Source: DASUFP01 sp036274495
GTDB lineage: Bacteria > Bacteroidota > Bacteroidia > AKYH767-A > OLB10
Assembly (NCBI GenBank): GCA_036274495.1
Contig: DASUFP010000118.1
Coordinates: 1 to 55,009 of the forward strand
DNA length: 55,009 nt
Direction of reading: 5' to 3'
Shown here: piece by piece, positions 17,581 through 25,442 of the stretch
Position numbering within the stretch: the first letter of the stretch is position 1
Layout of the letters: each line of letters begins with the position of its first letter
Notes under the pieces: model-generated
The model's input: only the letters and a program-made list of their open reading frames with translations
What the model was told of the DNA's origin: nothing
Databases searched by the model: none
Made by a program: the position numbers and the translations under genes

Positions 17581-18024
17581 ATGCAATCACTTAACCTTCC
17601 GCCTTATGAATTCCGAATCCGTAATAAGGGGCAAAGTAAGGAAATTTTTGACTGTGTAAGGCGCAAATTTGTGGCTCTTACCCCTGAAGAGTGGGTAAGA
17701 CAGCACTTCGTAAGATTTCTGTCGGAAGAGCTGGGATATCCGTTGTCACTCATGACACTGGAAAAGGGACTGGAAGTGAATCAAATGCGTAAACGTACCG
17801 ATCTGGTGGTCCATAACCGGTCGGGACAGCCATGGATGATAGTTGAATGTAAAGCCCCTACTGTTGTCCTCACTTCAGAGGCATTGTACCAGGCGAGCAT
17901 GTATCACGAAACGCTTTCGAGCACCTATTTAACTGTCACTAACGGCCTCAAACATTTTTGTTGTGAATTTATTGACGGGTCCTTTCATTTTCTGAACGAA
18001 CTCCCTCCCTATCCTACCACATGA
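17581..18024 (+). CDS. Orphan HsdR N-terminal-like (PD-(D/E)XK fold) protein
   Basis: A 147-residue protein that resembles only the N-terminal nuclease domain of type I restriction HsdR subunits. The PD-(D/E)XK residues are visible: Asp74 in RTDLVV, Glu89 and Lys91 in VECKAP, and Gln104 in LYQASMY. No helicase, HsdM or HsdS gene is nearby, so it is not part of a restriction locus. I start at ATG 17581 rather than the ATG at 17551, because a -7-like element (TATCTTAG, about 17556) would fall inside the longer frame. Its stop overlaps the penicillin acylase ATG by four bases (ATGA). It is divergent from amn-holA. A role in DNA processing is inferred from the fold only. Confidence 0.75.
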   Translation: MQSLNLPPYEFRIRNKGQSKEIFDCVRRKFVALTPEEWVRQHFVRFLSEELGYPLSLMTLEKGLEVNQMRKRTDLVVHNRSGQPWMIVECKAPTVVLTSEALYQASMYHETLSSTYLTVTNGLKHFCCEFIDGSFHFLNELPPYPTT

Positions 18025-20438
18025 AAAAAATTCGCGGTTACAAAAAAATTGTGCTGATTACAGGAATAGTGATTGCCATTCTGCTGGCTTCAGGAGCAAT
18101 TTTTGTTGTTTGGAATTTAAAACGTACAGTACCTGAAACAAGCGGATACATTGAAAGCAACGGGATTAATACGGATGTTAAAGTTTATTTTGACTCCAAA
18201 GGGATCCCGCATATTTTCGCCGGATCAGAAACCGATGCCTACTTTGTTTTAGGTTACCTGCAGGCAAGTGAACGGCTCTTTCAAATGGAATTATTGCGGA
18301 GAGTCGGCGGCGGCAGGCTATCGGAAATTTTTGGAAAGGAATTGATAAATACCGATAAATTTTTACGTGCAACCGGCATTTCACAATCCGCACACAAAGA
18401 GGCCGCAGCATGGGACACCCTTCAAACACCATGGGTAAATGATTCAAAACAATTTTTGAAAGGAGTAAATGCTTTTATCGACAACGGTCCTTTGCCGGAA
18501 GAATTTGTGTTGCTAAATATTAAACCGGAACCTTTTACCCCATCTGACATTTACCTTATAACGGGTTATATGGCTTTCAGCTTTGCTGAGGCGTTGCGCA
18601 CCGACCCCATTGTCACATCCATTGCTGATCGATATGGGGCTGCTTATTTGAAGCTATTCGGAATTATGTCTGTGAATGATACTGTTATTGCGAACCAAAA
18701 ATCAGCAGGAGCTTCCCAACAGTTAGCTGCATACATTTCTGCGTTGGGACAACCTTTACCGCTGACTCCTTTTATTGGAAGTAACGGATGGGTATTATCA
18801 TCAGACCACAGCAAATCGGGAAAACCATTGTTTGCTAACGATACGCATATAGGTTATCAGCAGCCGTGTATCTGGTACGACGCCCAACTGAATTACCCCG
18901 GAACTTCTGTTTATGGTCATTTCCTTGCCGGATTGCCCTTCCCGCTAACGGGTCATACTGATGATCACGCCTGGGGACTGACCATGTTCGAGAATGATGA
19001 TATGAATTTATATTATGAAACACTTGTTTCAGGCAGCACATACAAACATGGTTCTGAAATAGTACCCCTTCTAACAATTAAAGACACCATTGTTGTAAAG
19101 GGCGAACCGCCGGTATTGTTTAACATGAGATCTACCATTCACGGTCCGCTGGTAAATGAACTCATTTCAAACATAAACGACTCCGCCCATACGCCAACAA
19201 CATTGTGGTGGTCATACGTACATTTTCCCGCAACCGGACCACAGGTAACATATGAACTGCTCAATGCACATACTATTGAAACAGCGAGAGCAGCAGTTGA
19301 AAAAATAAATGCGCCGGGATTAAATGTGCTTTATGCCAATACTTCCGGTGACATTGCCTGCTGGAGTGCGGCTAAACTTCCGAAATACCGTGATGGACTC
19401 AATACCAAATTGATTTTGAACGGCAGCAGCGGGGCTGACGAGCCGCTTGAGTATTTTCCTTTTACAAATAATCCACAAATTGAGAATCCGGCTTCCGGTA
19501 TTATCATATCTGCAAATCAACTTCCCGGCCCCGACCGGACAACCCTGAATGTTCAAGGTTACTACGCACCCAATGACCGGGCAGATCGTATTCAAAAATT
19601 ACTCACAACACGTTCGGTGTGGGATATTGAAAATCTGAAAGCGGTTCAAATTGATATTATAAGTGATGTACAGTCTGCTAATGCAAAAATTATTGTTCAG
19701 GTTCTGAAGAGAAGTAAATTAACAAAAGATCAGATCAAGGCCTTGTCGATGCTGGCAAACTGGAATGGCAGTCATCATGTTTTTGAAACCGGCCCGTCCA
19801 TCTATTATGAGACCCTTGCCGAAATTTTAGAAGGTGCTATGGCGGATGAGTGCGGCGCATTTGGTCAGAGTGTACTGGTTAATACACATCTTATGAAATC
19901 GTCATATTATAAATTGTTAAGCGATTCGGTTTCTCCCTGGTGGGATAATGTAAACACCAAAAACAAAATTGAAACAAGAGACGATATAATTTTTGCTGCA
20001 TTTAAGAGAGCCACCTCCTATCTCTCAAAAGAACTGGACGAAAACCCGACTAACTGGTCGTGGGGACGCATGCACTCGCTTACACACAAGCATCCTGTTG
20101 GAACCATAAAACCCTTTGACCTCCTCTTTAACGTGGGTCCTTTCCCTGTGCCGGGAGGAATTGAGACTATTAACAACTCCTCTTTTTTACTGACTACGGG
20201 TCAGCAGTTTCAGGTTAAATACGGCCCGGCCATGAGAGATTTGGTTGACCTGAGTGATCCGTTGCATGCATTAACCATTTTACCAACCGGCGAATCGGGG
20301 CATGTCTGGTCAGCGCACTACAATGACCAGGCAGCTGATTATATTGCCGGCAATTACCGGACTGTACTGATGAAAGAAACGGAAATTAAAAGCGGAACAA
20401 ACACCCTGCTTACTTTCAAACCTTCAGGCAACCATTAA
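18021..20438 (+). CDS. Penicillin acylase family N-terminal-nucleophile hydrolase
   Basis: An 805-residue enzyme of the penicillin/acyl-homoserine-lactone acylase family, which cleaves side-chain amides. The N-terminus has basic residues and one hydrophobic helix (about 9-31), so the protein is exported or anchored in the periplasm. The family start is clear: VYFDSKGIPHIFAGSETDAYFVLGYLQASERLFQME. The nucleophile is Ser254 in GSNGWVLSSD, where the precursor would cleave itself after Gly253 to give alpha and beta chains. The end has FLLTTGQQFQVKYGPAMRDLVDLS. The length is normal. Its ATG overlaps the stop of the HsdR_N-like gene. Substrate cannot be read from sequence; beta-lactams and signal lactones are only two options. 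Confidence 0.9.
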   Translation: MKKIRGYKKIVLITGIVIAILLASGAIFVVWNLKRTVPETSGYIESNGINTDVKVYFDSKGIPHIFAGSETDAYFVLGYLQASERLFQMELLRRVGGGRLSEIFGKELINTDKFLRATGISQSAHKEAAAWDTLQTPWVNDSKQFLKGVNAFIDNGPLPEEFVLLNIKPEPFTPSDIYLITGYMAFSFAEALRTDPIVTSIADRYGAAYLKLFGIMSVNDTVIANQKSAGASQQLAAYISALGQPLPLTPFIGSNGWVLSSDHSKSGKPLFANDTHIGYQQPCIWYDAQLNYPGTSVYGHFLAGLPFPLTGHTDDHAWGLTMFENDDMNLYYETLVSGSTYKHGSEIVPLLTIKDTIVVKGEPPVLFNMRSTIHGPLVNELISNINDSAHTPTTLWWSYVHFPATGPQVTYELLNAHTIETARAAVEKINAPGLNVLYANTSGDIACWSAAKLPKYRDGLNTKLILNGSSGADEPLEYFPFTNNPQIENPASGIIISANQLPGPDRTTLNVQGYYAPNDRADRIQKLLTTRSVWDIENLKAVQIDIISDVQSANAKIIVQVLKRSKLTKDQIKALSMLANWNGSHHVFETGPSIYYETLAEILEGAMADECGAFGQSVLVNTHLMKSSYYKLLSDSVSPWWDNVNTKNKIETRDDIIFAAFKRATSYLSKELDENPTNWSWGRMHSLTHKHPVGTIKPFDLLFNVGPFPVPGGIETINNSSFLLTTGQQFQVKYGPAMRDLVDLSDPLHALTILPTGESGHVWSAHYNDQAADYIAGNYRTVLMKETEIKSGTNTLLTFKPSGNH

Positions 20439-20465
20439 ACCGAATGCACCGTTATACAGCGGGAT

Positions 20466-21269
20466 TCAAAAATTCAGGCGCCATACTGCTCCACGGCATG
20501 TTGGGTTTACGACAGGATAGAGGAATGAATTCGATGAGGTACTTTTCTCTCTTCTCTTACTCAGGTGATTGTAAATACAATAGGCCGATTTTGTACTCAA
20601 TATTCCAATACCCGCACCGGCAGCCACATCTGTCACCCAATGCCTGTCGTTTATTACCCTGAAGGCACCAACAAAACCGGCGGCCAGATATCCTGAAAGG
20701 GCAAGCCATTTATTTTGATAACGGTATTCCTGAAACAGAAATTCAGCGTTTGCAAATGCCATTGCCGTATGCCCCGAAGGAAAAGAATTGTCGGAGGATC
20801 CATCGGGTCGTTCTTCATGGAATGAATATTTCATTGTTGTAACCGTTACTCCCATAATCAAAAGAGATATCGCATTTATTTTTACCTCGTCTTTCATGGT
20901 GTTTAAGCCTTGCAGTCCCGCTGCGCCGGCAACATAAACGGCAACCGCCGGAGCATACTGAAGAAAATCGTCGATGGTAAATTTATCATCAATACCCTCA
21001 AGTGTTTCCTCTCTGATTTCGGTATTTAATAATTTTAAATCATCGTTCATTGTACCCGCTACACCGTAGGCAATGAGCAAGGCGGGGATGGCGGCGTTAC
21101 GTAACGTTATGCGGCATTGTGATTTTTTACCTGCCGGAATCGTATCAGCATTGAATGCGGTTTCCTGAGCAAAAACGGAGCTGAATGCACAAACAATGGC
21201 GAGAACAATCGCCGTTGAAACAACCACTCTGTTTCGCTTAGAGGTTACAACACAGCAATTGGAACGCAA
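20466..21269 (-). CDS. PAP2-family lipid phosphatase
   Basis: A 267-residue membrane or periplasmic acid phosphatase of the type 2 phosphatidic acid phosphatase family. All three catalytic blocks are present: K147-x6-R154P (KYSFHEERP), P164SGH167 (FPSGHTAMAF), and R204-x5-H210-x3-D214 (RVINDRHWVTD). A signal-like segment ends at VFAQ (about residue 35), and hydrophobic stretches follow. The start is uncertain: the best frame begins with TTG at 21269, which gives the signal peptide its basic residues, while a GTG 14 codons in would lose them. It lies 6 bases after der, so it is probably in an era-der-pap2 operon. Likely substrates are undecaprenyl or phosphatidate phosphates. Confidence 0.86.
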   Translation of the reverse strand: MRSNCCVVTSKRNRVVVSTAIVLAIVCAFSSVFAQETAFNADTIPAGKKSQCRITLRNAAIPALLIAYGVAGTMNDDLKLLNTEIREETLEGIDDKFTIDDFLQYAPAVAVYVAGAAGLQGLNTMKDEVKINAISLLIMGVTVTTMKYSFHEERPDGSSDNSFPSGHTAMAFANAEFLFQEYRYQNKWLALSGYLAAGFVGAFRVINDRHWVTDVAAGAGIGILSTKSAYCIYNHLSKRREKSTSSNSFLYPVVNPTCRGAVWRLNF

Positions 21270-21275
21270 AACAAT

Positions 21276-22583
21276 TTAATCGTTTTTGTCTCTGAAATGA
21301 ATTGAAATCGGAACACCGCTCAGGTCAAAATTACCCCGCAACTGATTTTCCAGATACCGCCGGTAAGGGTCTTTGATATATTGGGGTAGGTTGCAGAAAA
21401 AAGCGAAATGGGGATTTGATCCGGGAAGCTGTGTGATGTATTTTATTTTTACATACTTTCCTTTAAGCGCCGGCGGAGGATAATTTTCGATAATGGGAAG
21501 CATTATTTTGTTCAGCTGGGAAGTGCTTAACCGCTGTTTACGGTTTTGATAAACCTTTAAAGCTGTTTCCAGTGCCTTGTGAATGCGTTGTTTTTGGGTT
21601 ACAGAGGTAAATATTATGGGAATATCGTTAAAGGGAGCCAGTTTGGCACGAATGTCTTCTTCGAACTTTTTGATGTTCTTCTGCTTTTCTTCAACCAGGT
21701 CCCATTTATTCACCAGCAGGACAATTCCCTTTTTATTGCGTTCTGCAAGATGGTAAATACTGATGTCCTGCATAGTTAGTCCGATGGTTGCGTCGATCAT
21801 CACCATACATACATCCGACTCTTCAATAGCCCTGATGGTACGCATCACCGAATAAAACTCAATATCTTCCTTTACCCTCGCCTTTCTGCGCAGGCCTGCA
21901 GTATCTATCAGGTAAAAATCGAAACCGAAACCCTGGTAGCGGGTATAAATGGTATCGCGGGTGGTGCCTGCAATAGGAGTTACAATGGTTCGTTCAAGCC
22001 CAAGCAGTGTGTTTAATAATGATGATTTGCCCACATTTGGCTGTCCCACAATTGCCAGTTTGGGGATATCGGTCAGCTCTTCTTCGTCGGGACCAAAATG
22101 TTTTACAACTTCATCGAGCAGTTCTCCGGTTCCTGAACCGCTGATGGCCGAAATCGAAAATATTTCACCAAGTCCCAGTTTATAAAATTCAGCGTGGTCA
22201 TATATGCGTGCGGAGTTATCGACCTTATTGGCTACCACTACTACCTTTTTTCCTGATTTCCGAAGCATTCCGGCCACCTCAATATCGAGATCGGTTAAAC
22301 CGGTGGTTACATCCACTACCAGCAATATTACGTTGGCCTCTTCAATAGCCAGGATTACCTGTTTTCTGATTTCGCCCTCAAAAACATCATCAGAACCGTG
22401 GACATAGCCACCGGTATCAATTACTGAAAAGGGTCGTCCTATCCAGTCGGCTTTTCCATAATGCCTGTCGCGGGTAACGCCGCTCATTTCATCCACAATT
22501 GCTTTCCGGCTCTCTGTTAACCGGTTAAACAAAGTAGATTTCCCCACATTGGGCCTTCCGACTATTGCTACAATATTTGCCAC
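21276..22583 (-). CDS. der: Ribosome-assembly GTPase Der (EngA)
   Basis: Der is the double-GTPase needed for 50S ribosome maturation. Two G domains are readable. The first has GRPNVGKSTLF, DTGGY and ANKVD; the second has GQPNVGKSSLL, DTAGL and VNKWD. A KH-like C-terminal domain follows (IHKALETALKVYQNRKQRLSTSQLN). I choose the GTG at 22583 as start: it gives the canonical ANIVAIVGRPNVGKS opening and 435 residues, the usual length. The frame could extend to 22649, but that would overlap era by 53 bases and add 22 residues no Der has. It sits 13 bases after era and 6 before the PAP2 gene. Confidence 0.95.
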   Translation of the reverse strand: MANIVAIVGRPNVGKSTLFNRLTESRKAIVDEMSGVTRDRHYGKADWIGRPFSVIDTGGYVHGSDDVFEGEIRKQVILAIEEANVILLVVDVTTGLTDLDIEVAGMLRKSGKKVVVVANKVDNSARIYDHAEFYKLGLGEIFSISAISGSGTGELLDEVVKHFGPDEEELTDIPKLAIVGQPNVGKSSLLNTLLGLERTIVTPIAGTTRDTIYTRYQGFGFDFYLIDTAGLRRKARVKEDIEFYSVMRTIRAIEESDVCMVMIDATIGLTMQDISIYHLAERNKKGIVLLVNKWDLVEEKQKNIKKFEEDIRAKLAPFNDIPIIFTSVTQKQRIHKALETALKVYQNRKQRLSTSQLNKIMLPIIENYPPPALKGKYVKIKYITQLPGSNPHFAFFCNLPQYIKDPYRRYLENQLRGNFDLSGVPISIHFRDKND

Positions 22584-22596
22584 TTTTTTGTTTTTA

Positions 22597-23481
22597 TTAA
22601 TCTTTATAACCGAACTGATCCAGCTGTTTTTCGTCGTTACGCCAATCACCTTTCACTTTAATCGTTAGTTCGAGATGCGCTTTTTTACCTGTAAACTTTT
22701 CAATGGCTGTTCGCGATGCAATACCGAGATTTTTAATAGCTGTGCCTTTATGTCCGAGTAAAATCGCTTTTTGTGATTCGCGATCCACATAGATATCACA
22801 CCGTATTACATCGGTAACAGCGCCTTCTTTAAATTCCTGAACCAGCACTTCACACGAATAGGGAATTTCTTTTTTATACTGAAGCAACAGTTTTTCCCTT
22901 ATCATCTCCTGAACAAAAAACCGGACATTGCGATCGCTTAAATCATCCTTATCAAAGTATGCGGGGTGTTCGGGTATTAAGCGGACCAGTGTTTCAACTA
23001 TTGCCTCGATATTGAAATTTTCAAGAGCTGAAACAGGAATAATTGCGATCGGATGCAGTAATTCGTCCCACATTTTCACGCGCTCTTCCAGCAGTTCCTG
23101 TTCCGACAAATCGATTTTATTAATAACCATAACCAGCGGCGCCTCAGATTTGAGTAAACGGCTTTCGATTTCGGGGGACAGCCCTCTTTCGTGTACCTCA
23201 ACTACCAGCATCACTGCATCGGCATCTGCAATAGTAGCGTCTACTGATCCCAGCATACGTTCATGCAGTTTGTAGGCCGGCTTCATAATTCCGGGAGTAT
23301 CCGAAAAAATGAGCTGATAATCGGGAGCATTTAAAATGCCTTTGATCCGGTGGCGGGTAGTCTGCGCTTTTGGAGTAACCACAGAAAGCTGTTCACCTAA
23401 AAGAGCGTTCATAAGCGTTGACTTCCCTACATTGGGTTTACCAATTATACTTATAAATCCGGCTTTGTGTGTGGTACTCAT
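22597..23481 (-). CDS. era: Ribosome-assembly GTPase Era
   Basis: Era binds 16S rRNA near its 3' end and helps 30S maturation. The 294-residue protein has GKPNVGKSTL, DTPGIMKPAYKLHERM, VINKID and a C-terminal KH domain with the ILLGHKGTAIKNLG loop. The start is the ATG at 23481. An in-frame TTG four codons upstream lies inside the -7 element of the promoter and cannot be the start if that promoter is used. With that promoter the mRNA would begin only about 6 bases before the ATG, so it is nearly leaderless. Era and der being adjacent suggests coordinated control of the two ribosomal subunits. Confidence 0.95.
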   Translation of the reverse strand: MSTTHKAGFISIIGKPNVGKSTLMNALLGEQLSVVTPKAQTTRHRIKGILNAPDYQLIFSDTPGIMKPAYKLHERMLGSVDATIADADAVMLVVEVHERGLSPEIESRLLKSEAPLVMVINKIDLSEQELLEERVKMWDELLHPIAIIPVSALENFNIEAIVETLVRLIPEHPAYFDKDDLSDRNVRFFVQEMIREKLLLQYKKEIPYSCEVLVQEFKEGAVTDVIRCDIYVDRESQKAILLGHKGTAIKNLGIASRTAIEKFTGKKAHLELTIKVKGDWRNDEKQLDQFGYKD

Positions 23482-23490
23482 GATTAGTGA

Positions 23491-23524
23491 CAAAGGTAAT
23501 AAATCGCATTGAACTGAATAGCAA
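23491..23524 (-). promoter_or_regulatory. Promoter of era-der-pap2
   Basis: On the minus strand a perfect -7 element TACCTTTG occupies 23498-23491, with TTG at 23524-23522, 23 bases upstream. The -7 box ends 10 bases from the era ATG, so the predicted leader is very short. Confidence 0.6.
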
Positions 23525-23605
23525 CGCTTTATATAGTTTTTAGGAATTCCTTCAAAGAGGCGTGCTTTTTACCGCTTCAATGCCTTGAGGGCGTGCTAAA
23601 GATGC

Positions 23606-23635
23606 AAAAACCCCTGCCTTGCGACAGGGGTTTTT
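23606..23635. terminator. Strong bidirectional terminator after the initiator tRNA
   Basis: A perfect 11-bp stem, AAAAACCCCTG and CAGGGGTTTTT, around an 8-base loop. It lies 13 bases past the 3' end of the minus-strand tRNA and has T-runs on both strands. Confidence 0.85.
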
Positions 23636-23648
23636 ACTACTTATTAGG

Positions 23649-23720
23649 TAGCGGGGGCAGGATTCGAACCTACGGCCTTTGGGTTATGAGCCCAACGAGC
23701 TACCACTGCTCCACCCCGCA
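23649..23720 (-). tRNA. Initiator tRNA-fMet (CAT)
   Basis: A full cloverleaf with anticodon CAT in loop CTCATAA. It is the initiator, not the elongator, by three marks: positions 1 and 72 do not pair (T1 against T72), three G-C pairs GGG/CCC sit directly below the anticodon loop, and the D stem has A11-U24. The T arm is GTAGG-TTCGAAT-CCTGC. The discriminator is A. The encoded 3' end reads CCT rather than CCA, so CCA must be added by the nucleotidyltransferase. Followed by a strong terminator. Confidence 0.93.
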
Positions 23721-23732
23721 CTGTTTTTTCCC

Positions 23733-23757
23733 TATAAAAAAACCGGCAATCCGGTTA
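23733..23757 (-). terminator. Intrinsic terminator upstream of the tRNA
   Basis: On the minus strand AACCGG and CCGGTT form a 6-bp stem with a 4-base loop (ATTG), followed by a run of Ts. It lies between the histone-like gene, which has its own terminator, and the tRNA. A -7-like TACATTTG sits at 23806-23799, so a transcript of about 60 bases could end here. Confidence 0.5.
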
Positions 23758-23846
23758 TGGCACTTATTGATACAGTTCAATTTGTCCGTTTGGGGATGCA
23801 AATGTAGGGAAAAAAAATTAAAGCTTCCTTATTCAGGCAACGAGAT

Positions 23847-23876
23847 AAAAAAAATCCCCCGCTTTTGCGGAGGATT
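23847..23876 (-). terminator. Terminator of the histone-like gene
   Basis: On the minus strand AATCC-CCGC pairs with GCGG-GGATT around a 4-base loop, with one mismatch, followed by a run of Ts. It begins 9 bases past the stop codon. Confidence 0.75.
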
Positions 23877-23884
23877 CATCTTTT

Positions 23885-24709
23885 TCAGAAGAGTCGGTCA
23901 TCGTCGTCATCATCGTCCTCGTCCTCGTCCTCATCGCTGGTGAGTAATGTTCCCCAGTCATGCAGTTTTTCACCCGGCAGTTTGAAATCATCCATTTCAT
24001 CATCATCACTATCGATATCTGATTCTATTTCGGTGATTTTTGTGATCGACTTTCCCTTTAAATCGTCACGATCATAGGTGGTTTCGGTGCGCGTTTCGCG
24101 GATTGTTGTTGCCGGCGGGATAAAGGTCACCGTTTGTGTAGTTTCGGTTTTGGGCATGGCCGGCTTTTCGGCGACAGGTTTCGGAGCGGGCTTTGGAACA
24201 GGTGCCTTCTTAACTTCCGGTGCCTTTTTTACCGGTGCTGCGGCTTTTACGGGTGCTGCGGTTTTTACCGGTTTAACCATTTCTGCCGGCTTAACGGCTT
24301 TGGGAGCCACTTTTTTTACAGCAGTTTTTACAGGAGCTTTCTTCACAGCAGCCTTTTTAACCACCGCTTTTTTAGGAGCCGCCTTTTTCTTAGCTGCCTT
24401 TTTCAGGACAACCTTTTTCGCAGTCTTTTTAACCGCGTGCTTCGCTTTTTTACTGGCAGCCGGTTTGGTAGCTTTTTTGGCAACCCTGGCCGCCTTTTTA
24501 ACCACTTTCTTTTTGGCTACGGCCTTTTTTGCCGGCTTTGCCTTTTTTGCTGTGGCTTTTTTAGCCTTCGGCTTAGCCGTGGATTTTTTTACAGCTTTTT
24601 TCGCTTTAGAAGCAGGTTTCGATGACGATTTACCTTTAGGTGAAGCCTTTTTCTTCGGAGCTGCTTTTTTTGCCGAAGACTTAGTTTTAGTGGGTTTGCG
24701 GGTTGCCAT
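23885..24709 (-). CDS. Histone H1-like Lys/Ala/Pro-rich protein with acidic tail
   Basis: A 274-residue protein of two opposite halves. Residues 1 to about 200 are Lys/Ala/Pro rich, with repeats of KKA, KKAAPKK and PVK type, like histone H1 tails and bacterial histone-like proteins. The last roughly 45 residues are strongly acidic (DIDSDDDEMDD, then a run of Asp/Glu before RLF), after a short Thr-rich, mixed-charge stretch. The start is ATG 24709; the frame extends upstream without protein-like composition. A DNA- or RNA-binding role is inferred from charge; the acidic tail could self-shield the basic arm or bind a partner. No folded domain is visible. It has its own terminator. Confidence 0.75.
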   Translation of the reverse strand: MATRKPTKTKSSAKKAAPKKKASPKGKSSSKPASKAKKAVKKSTAKPKAKKATAKKAKPAKKAVAKKKVVKKAARVAKKATKPAASKKAKHAVKKTAKKVVLKKAAKKKAAPKKAVVKKAAVKKAPVKTAVKKVAPKAVKPAEMVKPVKTAAPVKAAAPVKKAPEVKKAPVPKPAPKPVAEKPAMPKTETTQTVTFIPPATTIRETRTETTYDRDDLKGKSITKITEIESDIDSDDDEMDDFKLPGEKLHDWGTLLTSDEDEDEDDDDDDDRLF

Positions 24710-24849
24710 GGCGCATGTGTTTAAGGTCAAATAGGGAGTAAAAATAAAGAATAATACATCAAAAGACATTACTGAAAAAAAAAATTGAATTACCGACATA
24801 TTACCGACTTTCAGAGTGTTATACACAATATCGGCTGGCATAAATGTGT

Positions 24850-24857
24850 TACTTTTG
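24850..24857 (+). promoter_or_regulatory. -7 element before the lipoprotein gene
   Basis: A perfect TACTTTTG, with no clear TTG at the usual distance upstream. The predicted start is about 29 bases before the ATG at 24890. GGGGAAA at 24871-24877 may serve as a ribosome-binding site. Confidence 0.45.
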
Positions 24858-24889
24858 TGTTGAACAGACCGGGGAAATACCTCTTTAAT

Positions 24890-25438
24890 ATGCCATTTAA
24901 AGCAATTCATTTTTTTCGTAATTTATTAATAATTAGCATATTAGCTGATTTTTTTGGAGGGTGCCAGGATGACCCGATTGATGTCAACAACGGTTCCAGT
25001 GGTTCCATTACAGCTAAAACAGGAGCCTTTATAAACACCATTCAGATAAGTTCATTTCCTGCAACAGATCCAATGGGCATGACCTGGGATGACACTAATT
25101 CGGCGGCTCTTGACACCTTCGGACTGGCAGATATCTTTTTCAATATTTCGCCCCAGAACGATCCGGGCACTGTTTTATGGAGCCAGGGCACCCATTTCAA
25201 CAACAGGGCCGCAACCGATACTACTACCTATTACCTGGTGCATCAATATGAAGTTATTCCTTTTGGGAGCACCATTGATGTGAATGTTTACGATTATGAA
25301 TTGCCTGACAGCACCTGGATGGGTAAAGTGAGCTTTTTAATTGATCAGTATCCGAATCCCGACAATCCATACCCCTCCTATGTTACAGGTTTCGAGAACG
25401 GTTATACTGTAACCATTGGGATTACCTGGGTAGAGTAA
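24890..25438 (+). CDS. Putative lipoprotein, unknown
   Basis: A 182-residue exported protein. Its N-terminus (MPFKAIHFFRNLLIISIL) ends in FFGGCQDD, an atypical lipobox followed by Asp residues, so it is probably a lipoprotein; the Asp after Cys could keep it at the inner membrane in other phyla, though the rule differs in Bacteroidota. The mature part is beta-rich and acidic, with IDVNVYDYELPDSTWMG and PNPDNPYPSYV segments, and has no motif I recognise. I start at ATG 24890, not the ATG 35 codons upstream, because the promoter lies between them. It is followed 4 bases later by acpH and is probably co-transcribed with it. Confidence 0.6.
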   Translation: MPFKAIHFFRNLLIISILADFFGGCQDDPIDVNNGSSGSITAKTGAFINTIQISSFPATDPMGMTWDDTNSAALDTFGLADIFFNISPQNDPGTVLWSQGTHFNNRAATDTTTYYLVHQYEVIPFGSTIDVNVYDYELPDSTWMGKVSFLIDQYPNPDNPYPSYVTGFENGYTVTIGITWVE

Positions 25439-25442
25439 CTAA

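Noticed and set aside
17581..18024. Part of a type I restriction-modification locus.
   Set aside because: Only the nuclease-like domain is present; no helicase region, methylase or specificity gene lies nearby.
22584..22649. A longer N-terminus for Der, starting inside era.
   Set aside because: It would add 22 residues not found in Der proteins and overlap era by 53 bases. The GTG at 22583 gives the usual opening and length.
24078..24734. A plus-strand open frame of 218 codons rich in Phe, Ala and Leu, looking like a membrane protein.
   Set aside because: It is the antisense of the Lys/Ala-rich histone-like gene; AAA and GCN repeats read backwards give Phe and Gly/Ala codons. It has no promoter or start signal of its own.
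24785..24889. A longer start for the lipoprotein before acpH.
   Set aside because: It would place the signal peptide 35 residues inside the protein and would start upstream of the -7 element at 24850.
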